NCBI RefSeq assembly: GCF_027596085.1
Contig: NC_072458.1
Coordinates: 4,734,639 to 4,798,638, forward strand
Source: Anoplopoma fimbria
Taxonomy: Eukaryota; Chordata; Actinopteri; Perciformes; Anoplopomatidae
Direction of reading: 5' to 3'
DNA length: 64,000 bases
Made by a program: the position numbers and the translations under genes. How positions within the stretch are numbered: position 1 is the first letter of the stretch; each line of letters opens with the position of its first letter. The notes under the pieces are model-generated. The model was not told the origin of the DNA and searched no databases. It was given only the letters and a program-made list of their open reading frames with translations. Below, piece after piece: positions 1-12,730 of the stretch.

Positions 1-1227
1 ACCTCTCTTCCAGCATTTGATACAAATCTCTCTGACAAGTTGCCATTTGGCCCATGTCAAACTAAGCTTTCAGAGTTCAAATCCTTAAGTTGCACTTGGT
101 TTTATCTGGAAGCCAGTTGAGCAGCACCAACAGCTCATACTTAACATCTCACTGTGATATCACAACAATTAGGCAACTCAAATCACTTTGTTAAAGTCAG
201 GGAAAGATGGTCTTAGTTAACTTTTAAAGACCTACTGACTTGAAGCATGAGAAGTTTTGCCTTTACTTTTTCAATATTCAACTAAAACTATTATCTTTCT
301 CTAACTTTAACAAACGTACCTTCAACTCTAACAGCACATGCAAACCCTAGTCTCCAGCTGGAATTATGTCTAGATTAACGTAAACATCTTTGCAAACCTA
401 CTGTGGCGGAAATCTACTCCCATGGTGAATAGTCTTGACCTGGGGTCACATGTCTTGCCTTCCTCATGCGTGGTTATAAGTGATTCTGTAAGACACGGGA
501 CAACTGTAAAAAGCTGAGTTGATGAAGATCGCAAGAGCCATGTACTACACCCAAAACCATATACTTGTTTGTATTCATTTGTATTCAATATGAGAGTAAT
601 CCTATCAGTGACTAACAAGATAATTGTATTACCGTGTACATGAGGGGTTACGTGGAACACCATTCCCAATAGGTTGGTTACTAAGTGCTTTAATTGACAG
701 ATATACATCTGGTGAACACAAAGAAGAAAGCTGCCCTCATAATGGTTCAGGATCATCTCAGAGGCACAGATAAAACACAGATAACGAAATAATTAATCAG
801 AATATGAGAATTCCCGACCAGTATTTGATTTTCTAACATCAGTATAGTTGTGCCAAGAGGAACTTCCTGATTCCAGAGAAACAGAGATAGACAGTGGAGA
901 GAAGGATCGGTGCCCCGTGCCCCACCCTTGTGGCAGATGTGTTGGGTGTGCTTTACGAGGGGGCGCCTGGCACAAAGTGCCACTGTGACGGAGAGGCACA
1001 CGCCATTAATCTCCTTCCTCTGGGATGCCTGGATGCCGCTATGCTTTAAGAGTCCTCCATCCCCCCTTTCCTCTACCCTTCTATCCTCATCGCCTCCACT
1101 CTCCGATCATTCCATCAATCCTCCCATCTGTTACGCGGTAAAAACAGAGACTCTTTTATTCCTCTACACTTTTCTAAATGAAATCTTAAGCTAGCATGCA
1201 CGCATTTCACTCCCTCCATCAATTTCT
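1..1227. other. Unannotated AT-rich spacer
   Basis: No gene or known repeat is recognised. A GC-richer patch at about 900-1060 contains a short perfect hairpin (TGGCAC/GTGCCA, 968-982). Confidence 0.5.
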
Positions 1228-1263
1228 CATCCATCCATCCATCCATCCATCCATCCATCCATC
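1228..1263. repeat. (CATC)n microsatellite, 9 units
   Basis: Nine uninterrupted CATC units, with degenerate copies continuing for about 15 bp downstream. Confidence 0.95.
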
Positions 1264-3452
1264 AATTCACCCATCACTTAATCTCATTTCGCTTCGGTCC
1301 CTCTTAGAATCTCTCATCTTTTCCCTCTTCCCCTCCTCCAGCTTTTCCACCAGTCAAATGAAGCAGTCACAGCTGTGCAGCCATTTCACGGGGGCCGCAC
1401 TGATCACACCATTACGATTATTGACTACATTAAGCAAACATGGCGGGGGGCTGGTTGTAACATTGACCATAGTGCTGCGCGATCAATAGATCCTTTGAGG
1501 GAGAGAAGGAGATGAAAGAGTACTTTGAATCAGGTATCTTAGAGTCAAATACGTCTGCAAATACGCAGACTTACATATCACACTTAACAACATATAGGTG
1601 CAACAGACACAGACGGCAATTAATCAAAAATTGTCTTTTCACATTTATTATACTGATGTGCTGTGAAATGTATTTGACATTAAGGAGTGTTTCCTTTGAA
1701 TTCAGAGGTCAGGTAATCAAAATCAGCTTTAACTATCAAGGCGAAGAAAACACAAACAACTGGTTTACTTAAAACATGACTTCATCTTCACTGAGTAATT
1801 AATTACCACATCCACCACCCACCGTGTCCTTGGGGATGTTATTAGACAACCGAACTTAAGTCGTTCATGTGCTGGGGCATTTAAACATGAGCAAGAAACA
1901 TTGATGTGCTTCAAACAAGAATCAAGGTCATCATTAAGATTTCAAAGACTTCAAAGCAATACGGTCCTAAGTACCGCTTAAATTGACCATTAAGAGGAGA
2001 AAAAAAACTGACTTTGGCATCTTAAAAATTCTCTTTCATCTCTTGAATCATTTTCATGTGATAAACCTATTGAGGGAAGGATTTGTGGGGAAAAGCTACG
2101 AAGCAAACAAAACCAGAGTGCTCTGGGAAGCCAAAGTACGTCAGGAGTCTAAGTTTTGTTCACTGATGTGTTTCAAAGTGAATAATCCATCACTTTTTTC
2201 TTAAATCAGTTACTATTAGTTAGAATTTCTGGTGCATTTTCTCGTCATAAAGTCTTTGTTTGGCTTTCTAACTTTTTTGAGTCCTGGTGTGTTCATGTTC
2301 CTGTGCTCATCGTATCTGGTTGTGCAACTTTGTTTATGATTATGGTGCCCTCTCAGCGTGCCAGGCTCTCCCAGGATCCTCCTGGAGCTTTCCCAGATGG
2401 CCCGCAGAACTCCTGCCCATCTCTGAACCTGCATCGCTGCCAGGCCCACGCTCGCTTGCAGGGCACACAAGACTGGGGACTTGGCACGTTCAGTCTCTCC
2501 CAGGACAAAGGAGCAACTTTTGGAGGTCATCTCAGGGTTCTTGGACCAGCTGTACTTTCACCAAAATGGTGGCTGTACTTTGGTCATTTTCAAATATCTG
2601 GCAAGATGTAGCAAAATCTGATCTAAACTGATAGATAAGGTAGGTGTAATCTTAACTGTTTTTTTTGTTAAGCTAATTTAAGCGCCGTTTTGGTGGTAAC
2701 CTAGCACCAATAAAAATGAAGAAGAAGCAAACTGAAAATCGGGGCCTTATACTGTTCTCATTGTGACATGAAATGCGGCTCAGTTCGAGCAGAGTTGTAA
2801 AAAGCAGAATTACTATAAATTAGCCTACTTTCAGATAAACATTTATAAGTGGCAAATGTCTCTGTCTGTTTGTGCTAACCATGCTGATTTCATTGACTGT
2901 GGAACATAGTCACTATGAAGTGTTGGAACATTAACTGATCAACAGCAAAAAAATATTGAACAATGTGAATTGTGATTGTTAATATAATACACAAAGAGCC
3001 ATACTGTACTTTACAGCAAGTCATGGAACTTTAGGATTTTTTTTAAATTCGGGATTGACTTTAGCTGATGTATGAGTGAATGGAAACAATTAGACTCTTA
3101 CTGTAAACAGACAATCTGCAGTGAAACCAAGGTGACATTCACGAGTCACCTGTCTCTACATTTGCATTAACCAAACGTGCAGCTACAAACCATGCAATGT
3201 GTGTCTTCGGCAACTTTTTAAGCTGAGTTATTTATTTTTTTAGATCAGAACTCCAAATGTGGTGTGATGAGGAAATGGGCGGAGATGAAGATAGGGAGCA
3301 GAATTAAATGATACGGAAATTAGAGCAGGCGTAAATGACTCGGCGAGGGTGAAGGACGGAATAAATTGGATTGGACTGATTCTGGAGCCAGCAGATAAAA
3401 TCCAGCGGGGATAAAAGAGGACCATTTACACTGTCATATGGAGCAAGATGTG
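1264..3452. other. Unannotated spacer
   Basis: A GC-richer block at about 2290-2600 carries overlapping open frames on both strands (up to 114 codons). None looks like a known protein and none has supporting splice or start context, so I take the block as non-coding. Confidence 0.45.
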
Positions 3453-3472
3453 CGTGTGTGTGTGTGTGTGTA
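3453..3472. repeat. Short (GT)n tract
   Basis: About ten GT units. A CT-rich stretch (3500-3570) follows. Confidence 0.9.
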
Positions 3473-3654
3473 TACAAGCAAAATTCATTCATTTGTTCAT
3501 TATTCTCCCCACTTGTGCTCTCTCCCTCTCCCTCTCCCTCCCTCTCCCCTTTTCCCTCTCCCCTCTCTGCTGGTGACCTTGCTGGCTCTTTTCCTAATGT
3601 TGTTTCCTTTAAGAGGGCTTGGGGTGGAAGTTTGGAAACTGTGCATGCATGTAT

Positions 3655-3756
<102 letters not shown>

Positions 3757-3945
3757 AAATGTTCTTCTGGTGGTAGTGGTGGTGGGGTTAAGTGGGGACG
3801 TTGCAGGATGTGTTGCCTTCATGAAAGACATTCCTGCATGGTGCCATCTCTGGGAACCTGGCTGCCCTACCATTTCCTCCAGCTGGAGAGGTGTGAGTCT
3901 TAAGCCAAGCCTGTTCCAGTTGCACCTGCCTCTATCTTGCCTTTT

Positions 3946-3948
<3 letters not shown>

Positions 3949-4040
<92 letters not shown>
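3949..4040. repeat. (GT)46 microsatellite
   Basis: Uninterrupted GT repeat, 92 bp, in the same orientation as the array 195 bp upstream. Confidence 0.98.
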
Positions 4041-4044
<4 letters not shown>

Positions 4045-5400
4045 CCCTCTCTAGTGGTAGTGTTTATCCCCAAGGCACAACATGCCAAAGAGTGAGAAGA
4101 ACAGGGGTTAGACAGGGGAAAAAAACAGAATGGGTAGGTTTAGAGGGAATATGATAGGAGTAACCAAATGAAAGAGAAAATAGAAAATGTAAAAAAGAGA
4201 AAGAGAATGAGAGAAAGCCACAGATGGGTCCAGATCAAGAAGGCAACTAGAAGAGCATCCAGGGACACACTCAAAGGCAAGCCCTTAGGGGAGTAGAGAG
4301 GGAGGAGGGGGAACAGAGACTGTGTGAGAGAGGTGAATAATCCTTTTCCCCCCAGAGAACTTAGAGAGCTCCTGACCACAGACACAAAGAGAATGACTTC
4401 CACCCGTGCAACCATGGCTGGTCAATCAACTGCTGATGGGAGAGAGAGATAGTGTCCTATGCCCCATGCATGCGCCAGTGAAGGGTGTGTTTACAAGGCA
4501 GGAGACAGCAGGATCAGTATGATTTGAGCAGCCGGAATGAGTTTCTACCGAGGTAAGGGTGCTGTTATGTAGCTGAATTTGACCTCTGACCTCCCTATAG
4601 AGAGCGAACAAATGTGGAACAGATCACCTTTCATGCTCAAAGTAACACAATCTCTTGAAGCATGCAATGAACAATATATCTGCATTAAAGATCTGCACGT
4701 GTCCATTCAGTTGCTTGTAACTGTTAGGACTTGTGAAATTATACTAAATTGGCTCGTTTTATTTCGCTACAGGTCTCATGTTTGTGTGTCAATATATGTA
4801 ATACCTAAGTGAATCCACTGGTGTGTCAAAATCATCGCAGGTGAGGAGAACATTTTGTGTTTGAAAAGCGAGACAGATAGTGACTGTGATAATGATCTGG
4901 CTAAAATTGCATGTATTTTCAACCACTTCTGCTTGTAAGTCGGCTGCACATCAGTCTGCAGGCAGTGTTGGTCTTCTCTTTCTATTTGTGTCTGTTTGAG
5001 ACAACATTTTGGATCTGGATTTGTCCTCCTTTTAGACTGAGTCTCTTGAATTGCATTTACGTGTATGTATTTATGCAGGTCAGGTGTATACAGGTTTTCC
5101 ATTGGTACATTTTCGATTTTGTCCAAAATGTTGGACCTGTGAGACCTCAAGTCTGCACTACATATAATATTCTATCAATGTGTCCAAACAGCATTTTACT
5201 CCCTTTATTCTCAACTCCAACAGTCATTGTGCTAAATCCTCTTTATAAAATTTCTACATATCCCATTATTTGATATGATGGAGAATAATGAAAAAAATGT
5301 GATATGTGATGCACACCAGTGAACCTCAGTGTAAACCCCAGTTGAAAAGTTGGAATGAAGTCAAAGTCCGATGACCTCTGTGCCTTCTGTTAAAATCTAC
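4041..5400. other. Unannotated spacer with purine-rich start
   Basis: The part from about 4090 to 4330 is strongly purine-rich on the plus strand. The rest shows nothing recognisable. Confidence 0.45.
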
Positions 5401-5600
5401 AAGTTCTTAAACTCACCCCGAGGTACTGAGACCTCTAGAGCGAAGCGAGAGCGTCGCCTGGTGAGTTGCTTTAATTACTTCTCTCCCTCCCTCGCCGCTA
5501 ATACCTTTATTTTATTAGGCCTGATCTGATTCATATGCATAGTGCAGACATAATTTTGATTTAAAAATTCTTTCTTATCTGTGGTGGCTGGGACTACCCC
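5400..5600. promoter_or_regulatory. Candidate conserved non-coding block
   Basis: The block combines a CpG-containing segment (GAGCGAAGCGAGAGCGTCGC) with homeodomain/POU-like words (TTTAATTA, CATATGCATA). It is free of simple repeats and has the texture of a vertebrate enhancer. Conservation cannot be tested here. Confidence 0.25.
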
Positions 5601-7860
5601 TGCATGACTGCATCCAAAATCAATTACCCTGCTTGGTCCCCTGGCGAGCACTTGGTGAAGAACAGAGTGGCACAGTGTGCAGGTTCTATCACAGACTTTT
5701 TAACCTTAAAGACAATGTTGTTTTTCACTTTGAAGGACATCTCTGATTCTGGGGTGATGTTGTGCTTTATGGATGAGGAGATTGCAGTATCACTTAAAAA
5801 ACATTCCCTGATTCAAATCACTGGCTGTGAAAGCTGGTTAGAAGGAGCGATTTTGTCATGTCAGTCAGGTTGGAACCGAGACAACAACTGAATGCAAAAC
5901 TCGACTTTAAAGCTCCAAGTTGCCTCCTTACAGACTCCACAGAAGAAAAGCTGCCTCCTGTCCACAAAAAAAGAAAACACCAACCTCTATCTGGCAGCTT
6001 ACCTTGTCGTACGGCGCCTCGCCATCACATTTACAGAGGGGTAACACCTGTGTTAAACAAACATCCCCAAAGATGTTTGGCTATTCATTTGCAGCAACTT
6101 CTCGTTATGGATCCATTATGGAAAGTGCCCAATGCACCGGGGTGTAATGACACAGGCAATGCTTGCTGTAAAACAGTGGCATATGGCTAAACTACACAAC
6201 ATTAAACATTTTGGAGACTGCGCCTCCCCGGTGCCTAAATAGCGCAGCGCTTTGGCAAATAAACCATTACGCAGTGTGAATGACTTATGGACTCCTGTGC
6301 CAAGCTGAGACAAACAAAGCAGCACACAAAAAGAGAACAATCTGCATTATAAACTCACACACATATGAGTAAACTTGACATACAAATATTAAAACAACAT
6401 ACAATTACAAAATATACACATGTTCACATATACGTCATTCAGCTAAATCATTTATTTTTTGGCGGCAGAAGACCAAACAGAGCAGCCCAAAAATCTGTTT
6501 TCCCATCTGTGTGTTCCAACTTCTCTTTGGGGATCCCGAGGTGTTCCCAGGACAGCAGGGACATATATAAACCATCATGTGGGTCCTGGCTTTGACCCGA
6601 GTTCTCCTCTCACTTGGCAATTAATCAAAGTGACTCCACAGAGAAGTGTGCAAGAAATGTCAAAATCAGATGTCAAAATCGCCTTGACTTGCTTCTCACA
6701 ATGTGGCAGTTCTCCTCAAGCTCCCTCAATAATGAAGACCCTACTATGTCCTCCAAGGATGAGCCCAAACCCCTCCCAAGCATTACCAAAAGCTTGTGAT
6801 AACTAATAAAGACTGAACATGGACTGCACCATGACACCTCATTATGTTTAACCCATTGAAGAAAGCTTGTCTTTGGTTTTGTACCCATGGCTTCAAATTT
6901 CATTCCGGCTACTTTACAATTTACAAACCACCCCAGTGGACACTGAAGGCCTCAGTAAGAGAAAGAGAGGACTATCATCTGCATAACATCGAAATGCAAA
7001 CATAAATCCAGCAAACTGGATGCTTATAAATATTTCCAAGTGCCTTTTAAATAAAAATCCATCCGCTAAAAGTCAAGCTTGTTCACAATGTTTATTGGAC
7101 ACCAACAGCATGAAAAGGGGTTTTGTAAACCTTCTAGATAGACCTGCACCAGTAGCCTAAACAGATGCCACCTGAGCCTTTCTAACATATACACACAGTC
7201 TGCAGGCAATCATCAACTAGCATCACAACTGCACATTTTTGTGGTCTCACATTCTGCCTCTGCATCTGCATCTACTTCTCTGTGCCAGCCATGTAAACCG
7301 CCTCAGTCATGCCGTTCCAGCCATTTTTGTGTGATTGATGCGAGTGCTTAGCTGGGCGACAGAGGTCACAGTGCCTGGGAGATTGTTTTAGCCCTACCTG
7401 CTCCTCTTTCCCACTTCCATCTCTTTTCTGTTTCTCTTCCTCCCCTCTCTATCTCTCCCTCTCTCCCCACCTGGAGTGTCGTGAACCCTCTCCACACTCC
7501 ACCACCTAATTATATCCTGGACGTGTAAATGTATTCATATTCATGAAGGCACAGATGCTAAATTAACTGTGGCAGGGACACGTTGCACTGTGCCGACTGC
7601 ACAATCTGCTTCCTCCACTTACAGAAAGGAGGGAGGGAGGAAAGGGGCGTTGTAGCTGGAGGAGAGAACACCGTTGGGAGAGAGAGAGTTAAACAAAGAA
7701 GGAAAGATGAAGAGGAAGAAAGGAAACAGAGAGGAAAACAAAGCAGGGAAGAGAAGAGGAAGTGAAGATGGGAAAGGCAACCACAGTTAGTTCAGCAGTG
7801 TCAAGAGGTGACAGCCATGTTTAAGTCACTTTTTCAACCTCTGAATCACCAGAGATGTAA
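5601..7860. other. Unannotated spacer
   Basis: Open frames at 5604-6190 and 6365-6806 are short and resemble no known protein. A pyrimidine-rich stretch (7400-7470) and a purine-rich stretch (7625-7790) are the only structured parts. Confidence 0.45.
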
Positions 7861-8060
7861 CCATCACTGATACCGCCGAATGCCCCCACCAGGCCCCTGC
7901 CATCCTGGGCCCAGTCACATGGGCCTAGGCGGCGATGAGTGACAAATCAAAAAGCCAGAGTGCATAAAAACTTGGAGCCGGTGGCGGCAGAGCGGCGCAC
8001 AGGGAACTCAGGGGCAGATGGAGGGAGGTGCAGCGGTGCGCAGCGAACAGATGGCCGTTC
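7861..8060. promoter_or_regulatory. Isolated CpG-rich patch
   Basis: More than a dozen CpGs fall within about 190 bp, against a CpG-poor background. A TATA-like CATAAAAAC lies about 30 bp before a GGCGGCAGAGCGGCGC stretch. This could be a small promoter or the remnant of one. No exon can be attached to it. Confidence 0.25.
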
Positions 8061-9069
8061 CGAACTTGATATATGAAATTAATAACGTTTCTCAAATAGA
8101 ATTCAGAAACAGGAATACATTACCTGAATTTTAATAACTGCTTTTTCTCTCTTTTTTTTGAGGAGTTGGGAAGAGGGGAGCATTTGCATGTCAATGTGGG
8201 GGATAAACAAATTCAATGTGCTCGATTCTAGTGGTTGTTTTTTCTGCCCCTATGGAAAAGCAGGCAAATGATGGCAGCTGCATTGTTCTGAAAAGTCTCT
8301 CCAAGTCATCCTTTTGTGGTCGCTGGAATAACATAGTACATTTGGTAACTTTTTCAAACCAGAGGTTTATAATATTGCCTCGAAGCATGACTTTACAGGT
8401 TTAATAATCAGAACTTCAGAAATTATTTTAAAATAGAATCTTACACTAACAAAGGTTTGAACTCTCCAGCCACGCTTTCCTCCACTGCCTGAATGATGAA
8501 AAAATATATATCCTTGAACCTAACACTGACTGTCCGACTTTCACATTTCTTCTTGAGGTCTTTCATTCAAGTAGTTTCAGATATTGAATTTTAGTGAGAG
8601 GTTTGGCTCCTTCAACAAAGAGTGTTATTCACTCAGTGCTTGGATTCACTCCCATAGAAAACGGAACTATGCATATTCACAGACCTGCAGAACTATGAAG
8701 CCTTCAGACACACTGGTAATTCAGAGCTCAGCTCAGAAGGACTGTGATAAAAGAAAAATCACGCTGGATGTAAAATCAGCCATAATGCAATTTTGTAGAA
8801 TCAGAATCAGAATCAATCAAGTAAAACAATCGTCTGTGTCAAACCATCAATGAAACTGTGATTTTCTAAAGGCATCATATGTACTGTATTTTCTAGAACC
8901 AAATTCTGCCTGCTTGAGCTCATTTGTAAATAAAACTTGTTCGTAAAACAAGTTACCCATCTGATGAAGACACGCATTATTGAATGTGAGGTTCTTCATT
9001 TGTCTTAGCTTACCAGTTTTTCAAAACCAGCTTTCAAATCACTGTAAAATAGTCCAGCTCATACCCCTT
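8061..9069. other. Unannotated AT-rich spacer
   Basis: The only structured part is a short (AGAATC)n-like stretch at about 8796-8821. It reads like the reverse complement of a GATTCT-type retroposon tail. Confidence 0.4.
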
Positions 9070-9290
9070 TATTAAACACAATATGTTGTTTTCACACTTT
9101 AGATTTTTCATGGAAAAGAGATGACGTTTTAATTAGGGAGCTTTAGAGGTGCTGGTAGGTGGTTATTTTTACCATTGAACTAAGCCAGGCTAGCTTTTCT
9201 CCCCTCCTTCTAGTTTTTATGCTAAGCTATGCAAACCAGCTGCTGACTGTAGCCTCTTATTTAATAGACAGACAGTAGTATTAACGGACC
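9070..9290 (+). repeat. Dispersed teleost repeat, left part of family A
   Basis: The stretch ...AATTAGGGAGCTTTAGAGG..GCTGGTAGG..AAGCCAGGCTAGC..TTATGCTAAGCTATGC..GCTGCTGACTGTAGCC matches, from memory, a repeat common in percomorph genomes. It stops before the usual right end. A right-end fragment of what looks like the same family lies at 49372-49478. Confidence 0.65.
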
Positions 9291-12200
9291 CAATGCAAGA
9301 ACATTTTTGTATTCGTATCTTAACTTTCAGTCAGGATTTTTTTTTTTTACTAAAATGTTTGTTAGCAGAACTGTGTATTTTCCTAGGCTCAAAATGAAGC
9401 TGGCGTGTCCAGGGAATTGTGGAACCCACATGCAGCGTTTGTCTGAGACCATACGGGCTAAATGCCACATCCACGACCGAACCAGATCTCTTTCTCTCTC
9501 TCTCTCTCTCTGCAAAATAATCCCAGATTTCAAGCAGGAACCTATGGCCCAAGGATAAAAAATGAGCAGCATATGTGTGGAGCAGCGACAGTCTGCCTCA
9601 TCTCCGCTGTACTGGTGAGATGCATTAATGAACAGAAGTGTTGTCTTCACATGTGATGACAGAGAAGATTCAAACAAACACACGACAAATGGCTCTGTGA
9701 GATGATATGAGCTGTGTTTAAGACACATACAGACGTGTTGTCTCCTTACTCACTTCACCTAATCACGCTATATTATAGATTCTTGTCTATTTCATTCATT
9801 ACTCTGAATAAAGAATGTATTAAACTCAGGCATACTGGATTTTCATGAGAGGGTTATATTTTGGGTCATTTGAGAGGGAGTCAGCACTGTTGATGGTAGA
9901 ACTCTGACAAACTGCTGAAACAGATGAATATGCAGCATAAAGCTGGTGACAGTGATACTGTACCCCTGCAATATGTAGTGGGAGTGGTAGCATGAGAAAC
10001 TTGGAACTGGTTCAGGCGCGCAGTCTGTTCACCTTCATGGGTAGAATGACAGATGGCCCGGGTAGCTTCCTGCAGTAGAGCATAGCAGAGCAAAGCTACC
10101 ATGTCATGAAGAAGTTTGCATGTGTGGGAGTTTTGACAAGCTCTGGTCTACAACAATCTGTGCATGCACAGACGTTTACACCTGTGCACGCAATCACACA
10201 GACACTCAGTATAAGCCTCCATAAAAACTGTGTTTTCCCTCCCAAACCGATCGCTAATGCAAAATCCATTACCATCACAGCGTCATTATCAGTGGCGGTG
10301 GGGCAAGTCAGGAGCTTCAAGGTACGTCTCAATCCACGGGGGTACACGTTCCCTCCAAAAACAGAAGGTAGAAGTTGGCGAGGTGTCATGCACATGGAGA
10401 GTGTTACTTACTGGTTATTGTGGTGGTCATACTGTGTCCCGTATGGCAGTGTATAAATGAACAGCATGCAAACACCTTCTGTCCAAACATCTGCGACAGG
10501 CACATTTTTAGGCTGCCTTCCAAAAACTAAAAAAAAGATGGAGGCAGAAGAAATAAAATCTCTCTGGCTGCTTGGCTCAGCTCATCCACTCTCATTCTGT
10601 TGGCTTATTAGATTTTTTTTTTCCAGCTTCTCCGCCATTCCTGTTTGAGACACAACTTTTCATTTAATTTAATTTTCAAGGATGTTTTGCAGACTTGAAA
10701 TTGAAAAGGAACTACTATATTGATAAAAAAAATGTCTTGACAATGCATTGTTTGATTGGAAAGACAGGAAAACTTTGAAAAACAAGCTCTCTCAAATCCT
10801 TTATTAGATTTAATTTGCTGGTAGAATTGGTAGAAAACCACCCTATACTCTGTTAATTAGACTCAATTTATAAAATTAGATATCGTATCTGTTGATCTTT
10901 AAATGCATTTATTGTATAAAGCACTATGAACGATATTTATATAACAAATGTAACACTTTTAAAATGATAAATAATCATTCTTGGTTATGTGCCAGCATGT
11001 CACCAGCTGTATTGTGGCATCCATGCACGAGCCATGAGCCCTATTCGCACGGGACTAGTACTACCATGGGACGGCATGTAATTCACAAATGCTGTCAAAG
11101 CTTCCATTTATGATTTCCAACGCAGCCTCCATGATTCTCAACCAGGAAAGAGGCAGAAAAAACTAAAATCCTTGCAAAAAGAAAGAAAAAAAATACGACC
11201 CCAAATCACAGGTTAAATATGATCACATGTCCTGTGTTTGGTGAAATATGCGTTGGAAATTCTACTTGACAAATTTTGGACATTTTTGCACGGGATTAGG
11301 ATTACATACAATTTATGCAACTAGAAATAACTAGACTTCGACAAAAAATAGTCAGAGAAACAATAGCAGGAAGTATTAAGAATCAAAACTGAAACTAAAC
11401 GTACACCGTATTTTTTGATAATTGTATTGGCTTTGTGGTTACAGATTACATCAGCAGCAGCATCTTAGTCATTGATCAAACAGTATATTACTTTTAACTG
11501 TGAATTACACTGTGTCAAGATTCAAATCATGGGGTACCGTAAGAGTGCTGACGTTAGTAGGCTACCATGGATACATGTATGGACTGTCACATGTTTGCTA
11601 GACCCTCTTCTTTGCATAATATGGGATGAACACAGCACTGAGATAAAAATAACGCTAACGTAAAGTACCGTCTAGTGGTAATCAGTTCCAGAGTTAGAAA
11701 GCTAGGCTAATATAGTGAATATATTTTACTTTCTCAGTTTTCAGTGTCGACAAATTTGTGCAAAAACATAAATACTCTTTTGAGAAATGAAAAAAAAAAA
11801 CATTTGCAAAAGGTAACAAAAGGTTATCTATAACAAATGTGAGTCTTTCAGAAATATAATAATTTCAATGAATTAGACATGAAAGTATGGTAATCATTTA
11901 CCATTGCTTTAAGAAATTGTTTTCAGCTTCAGTAAGTTTCAGCTTTAAACACTTATCTCCTCTGGAATTCTGTGTTTTCTCTAGTCATTGATCCTATCCT
12001 TGTAAAGATGTTTTTCATCTACAAGTTACATGACCTGGCCAACGCTGTGTACACAAGTACTTGGCATGACCATACATAGCTGGCCAAAGAGGCGCCGGTT
12101 ACAAAAATACACAAGGGGAAGCTCGGCTGCAGAGACTCTGCTGCTCCTTCTCAAGGCATCACGTCATGCATTCCTTCTGTTTTCACTCATTTTCCAGCAT

Positions 12201-12399
12201 TTTTTGCAGCTGAAGCTTTGCCCCCTGAACACGACTTATAAAAGACATCCAGTGTCAGCCAATTATTTTGGACTTTGATGGTCATAAATCAAGGCTGACC
12301 AATAAAAATGAAGACAGCCAAATATAATGTTCGTGTGTGAGTCAAACTGGATTGTAAATGAAGCCAGATGGGCTGGGAGAGTGCCACTGAACAGAGCTG
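9291..12399. other. Unannotated AT-rich spacer
   Basis: A short CT tract (9491-9511) is the only simple repeat. The open frames at 10096-10456, on both strands, are chance. No known repeat is recognised. Confidence 0.45.
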
Positions 12400-12730
12400 G
12401 ATCCCATCACTAAATGGCTGTGTGTTTTCCCCTCGTGCACAAATTACGGCATCACCTCATTCAGCGACATAAATCAAAGCCCAAGCTGTGATATGCGCAG
12501 GGCATCTCTCCATCTCATTACTAAAATAAATTCTCTGGCAGCCTTGGATGTGTGAGCCCTGTTCGAATTGTTGATACTGCCACAATCGGTACTTTTGTAT
12601 CTGCTTTTATTTTGAAGCCATTTATGTGATCTCCAAGCAAGCGGAGGCATGCTTGGAGATGAAACAGAGCCTGGGAGTGTTGACTCATAGGGGACCTCTG
12701 GACACTTATTGAGGAGAACTGACATGTTCG
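12400..12730. promoter_or_regulatory. Candidate conserved non-coding block with hairpin
   Basis: A simple-repeat-free block of mixed composition holds a perfect 11-bp inverted repeat (12629-12639 with 12650-12660, 10-nt loop). It reads like a regulatory element. No coding frame is credible. Confidence 0.25.

Noticed and set aside
968..982. TGGCACAAAGTGCCA as an NFI full site
   Set aside because: The half-sites are spaced 7 bp apart rather than the 5 bp of the NFI consensus. Kept only as a short hairpin.
2216..2631. Overlapping frames of 102-114 codons on both strands in a GC-richer block
   Set aside because: Several equally long frames in one place indicate few stops due to composition rather than coding.
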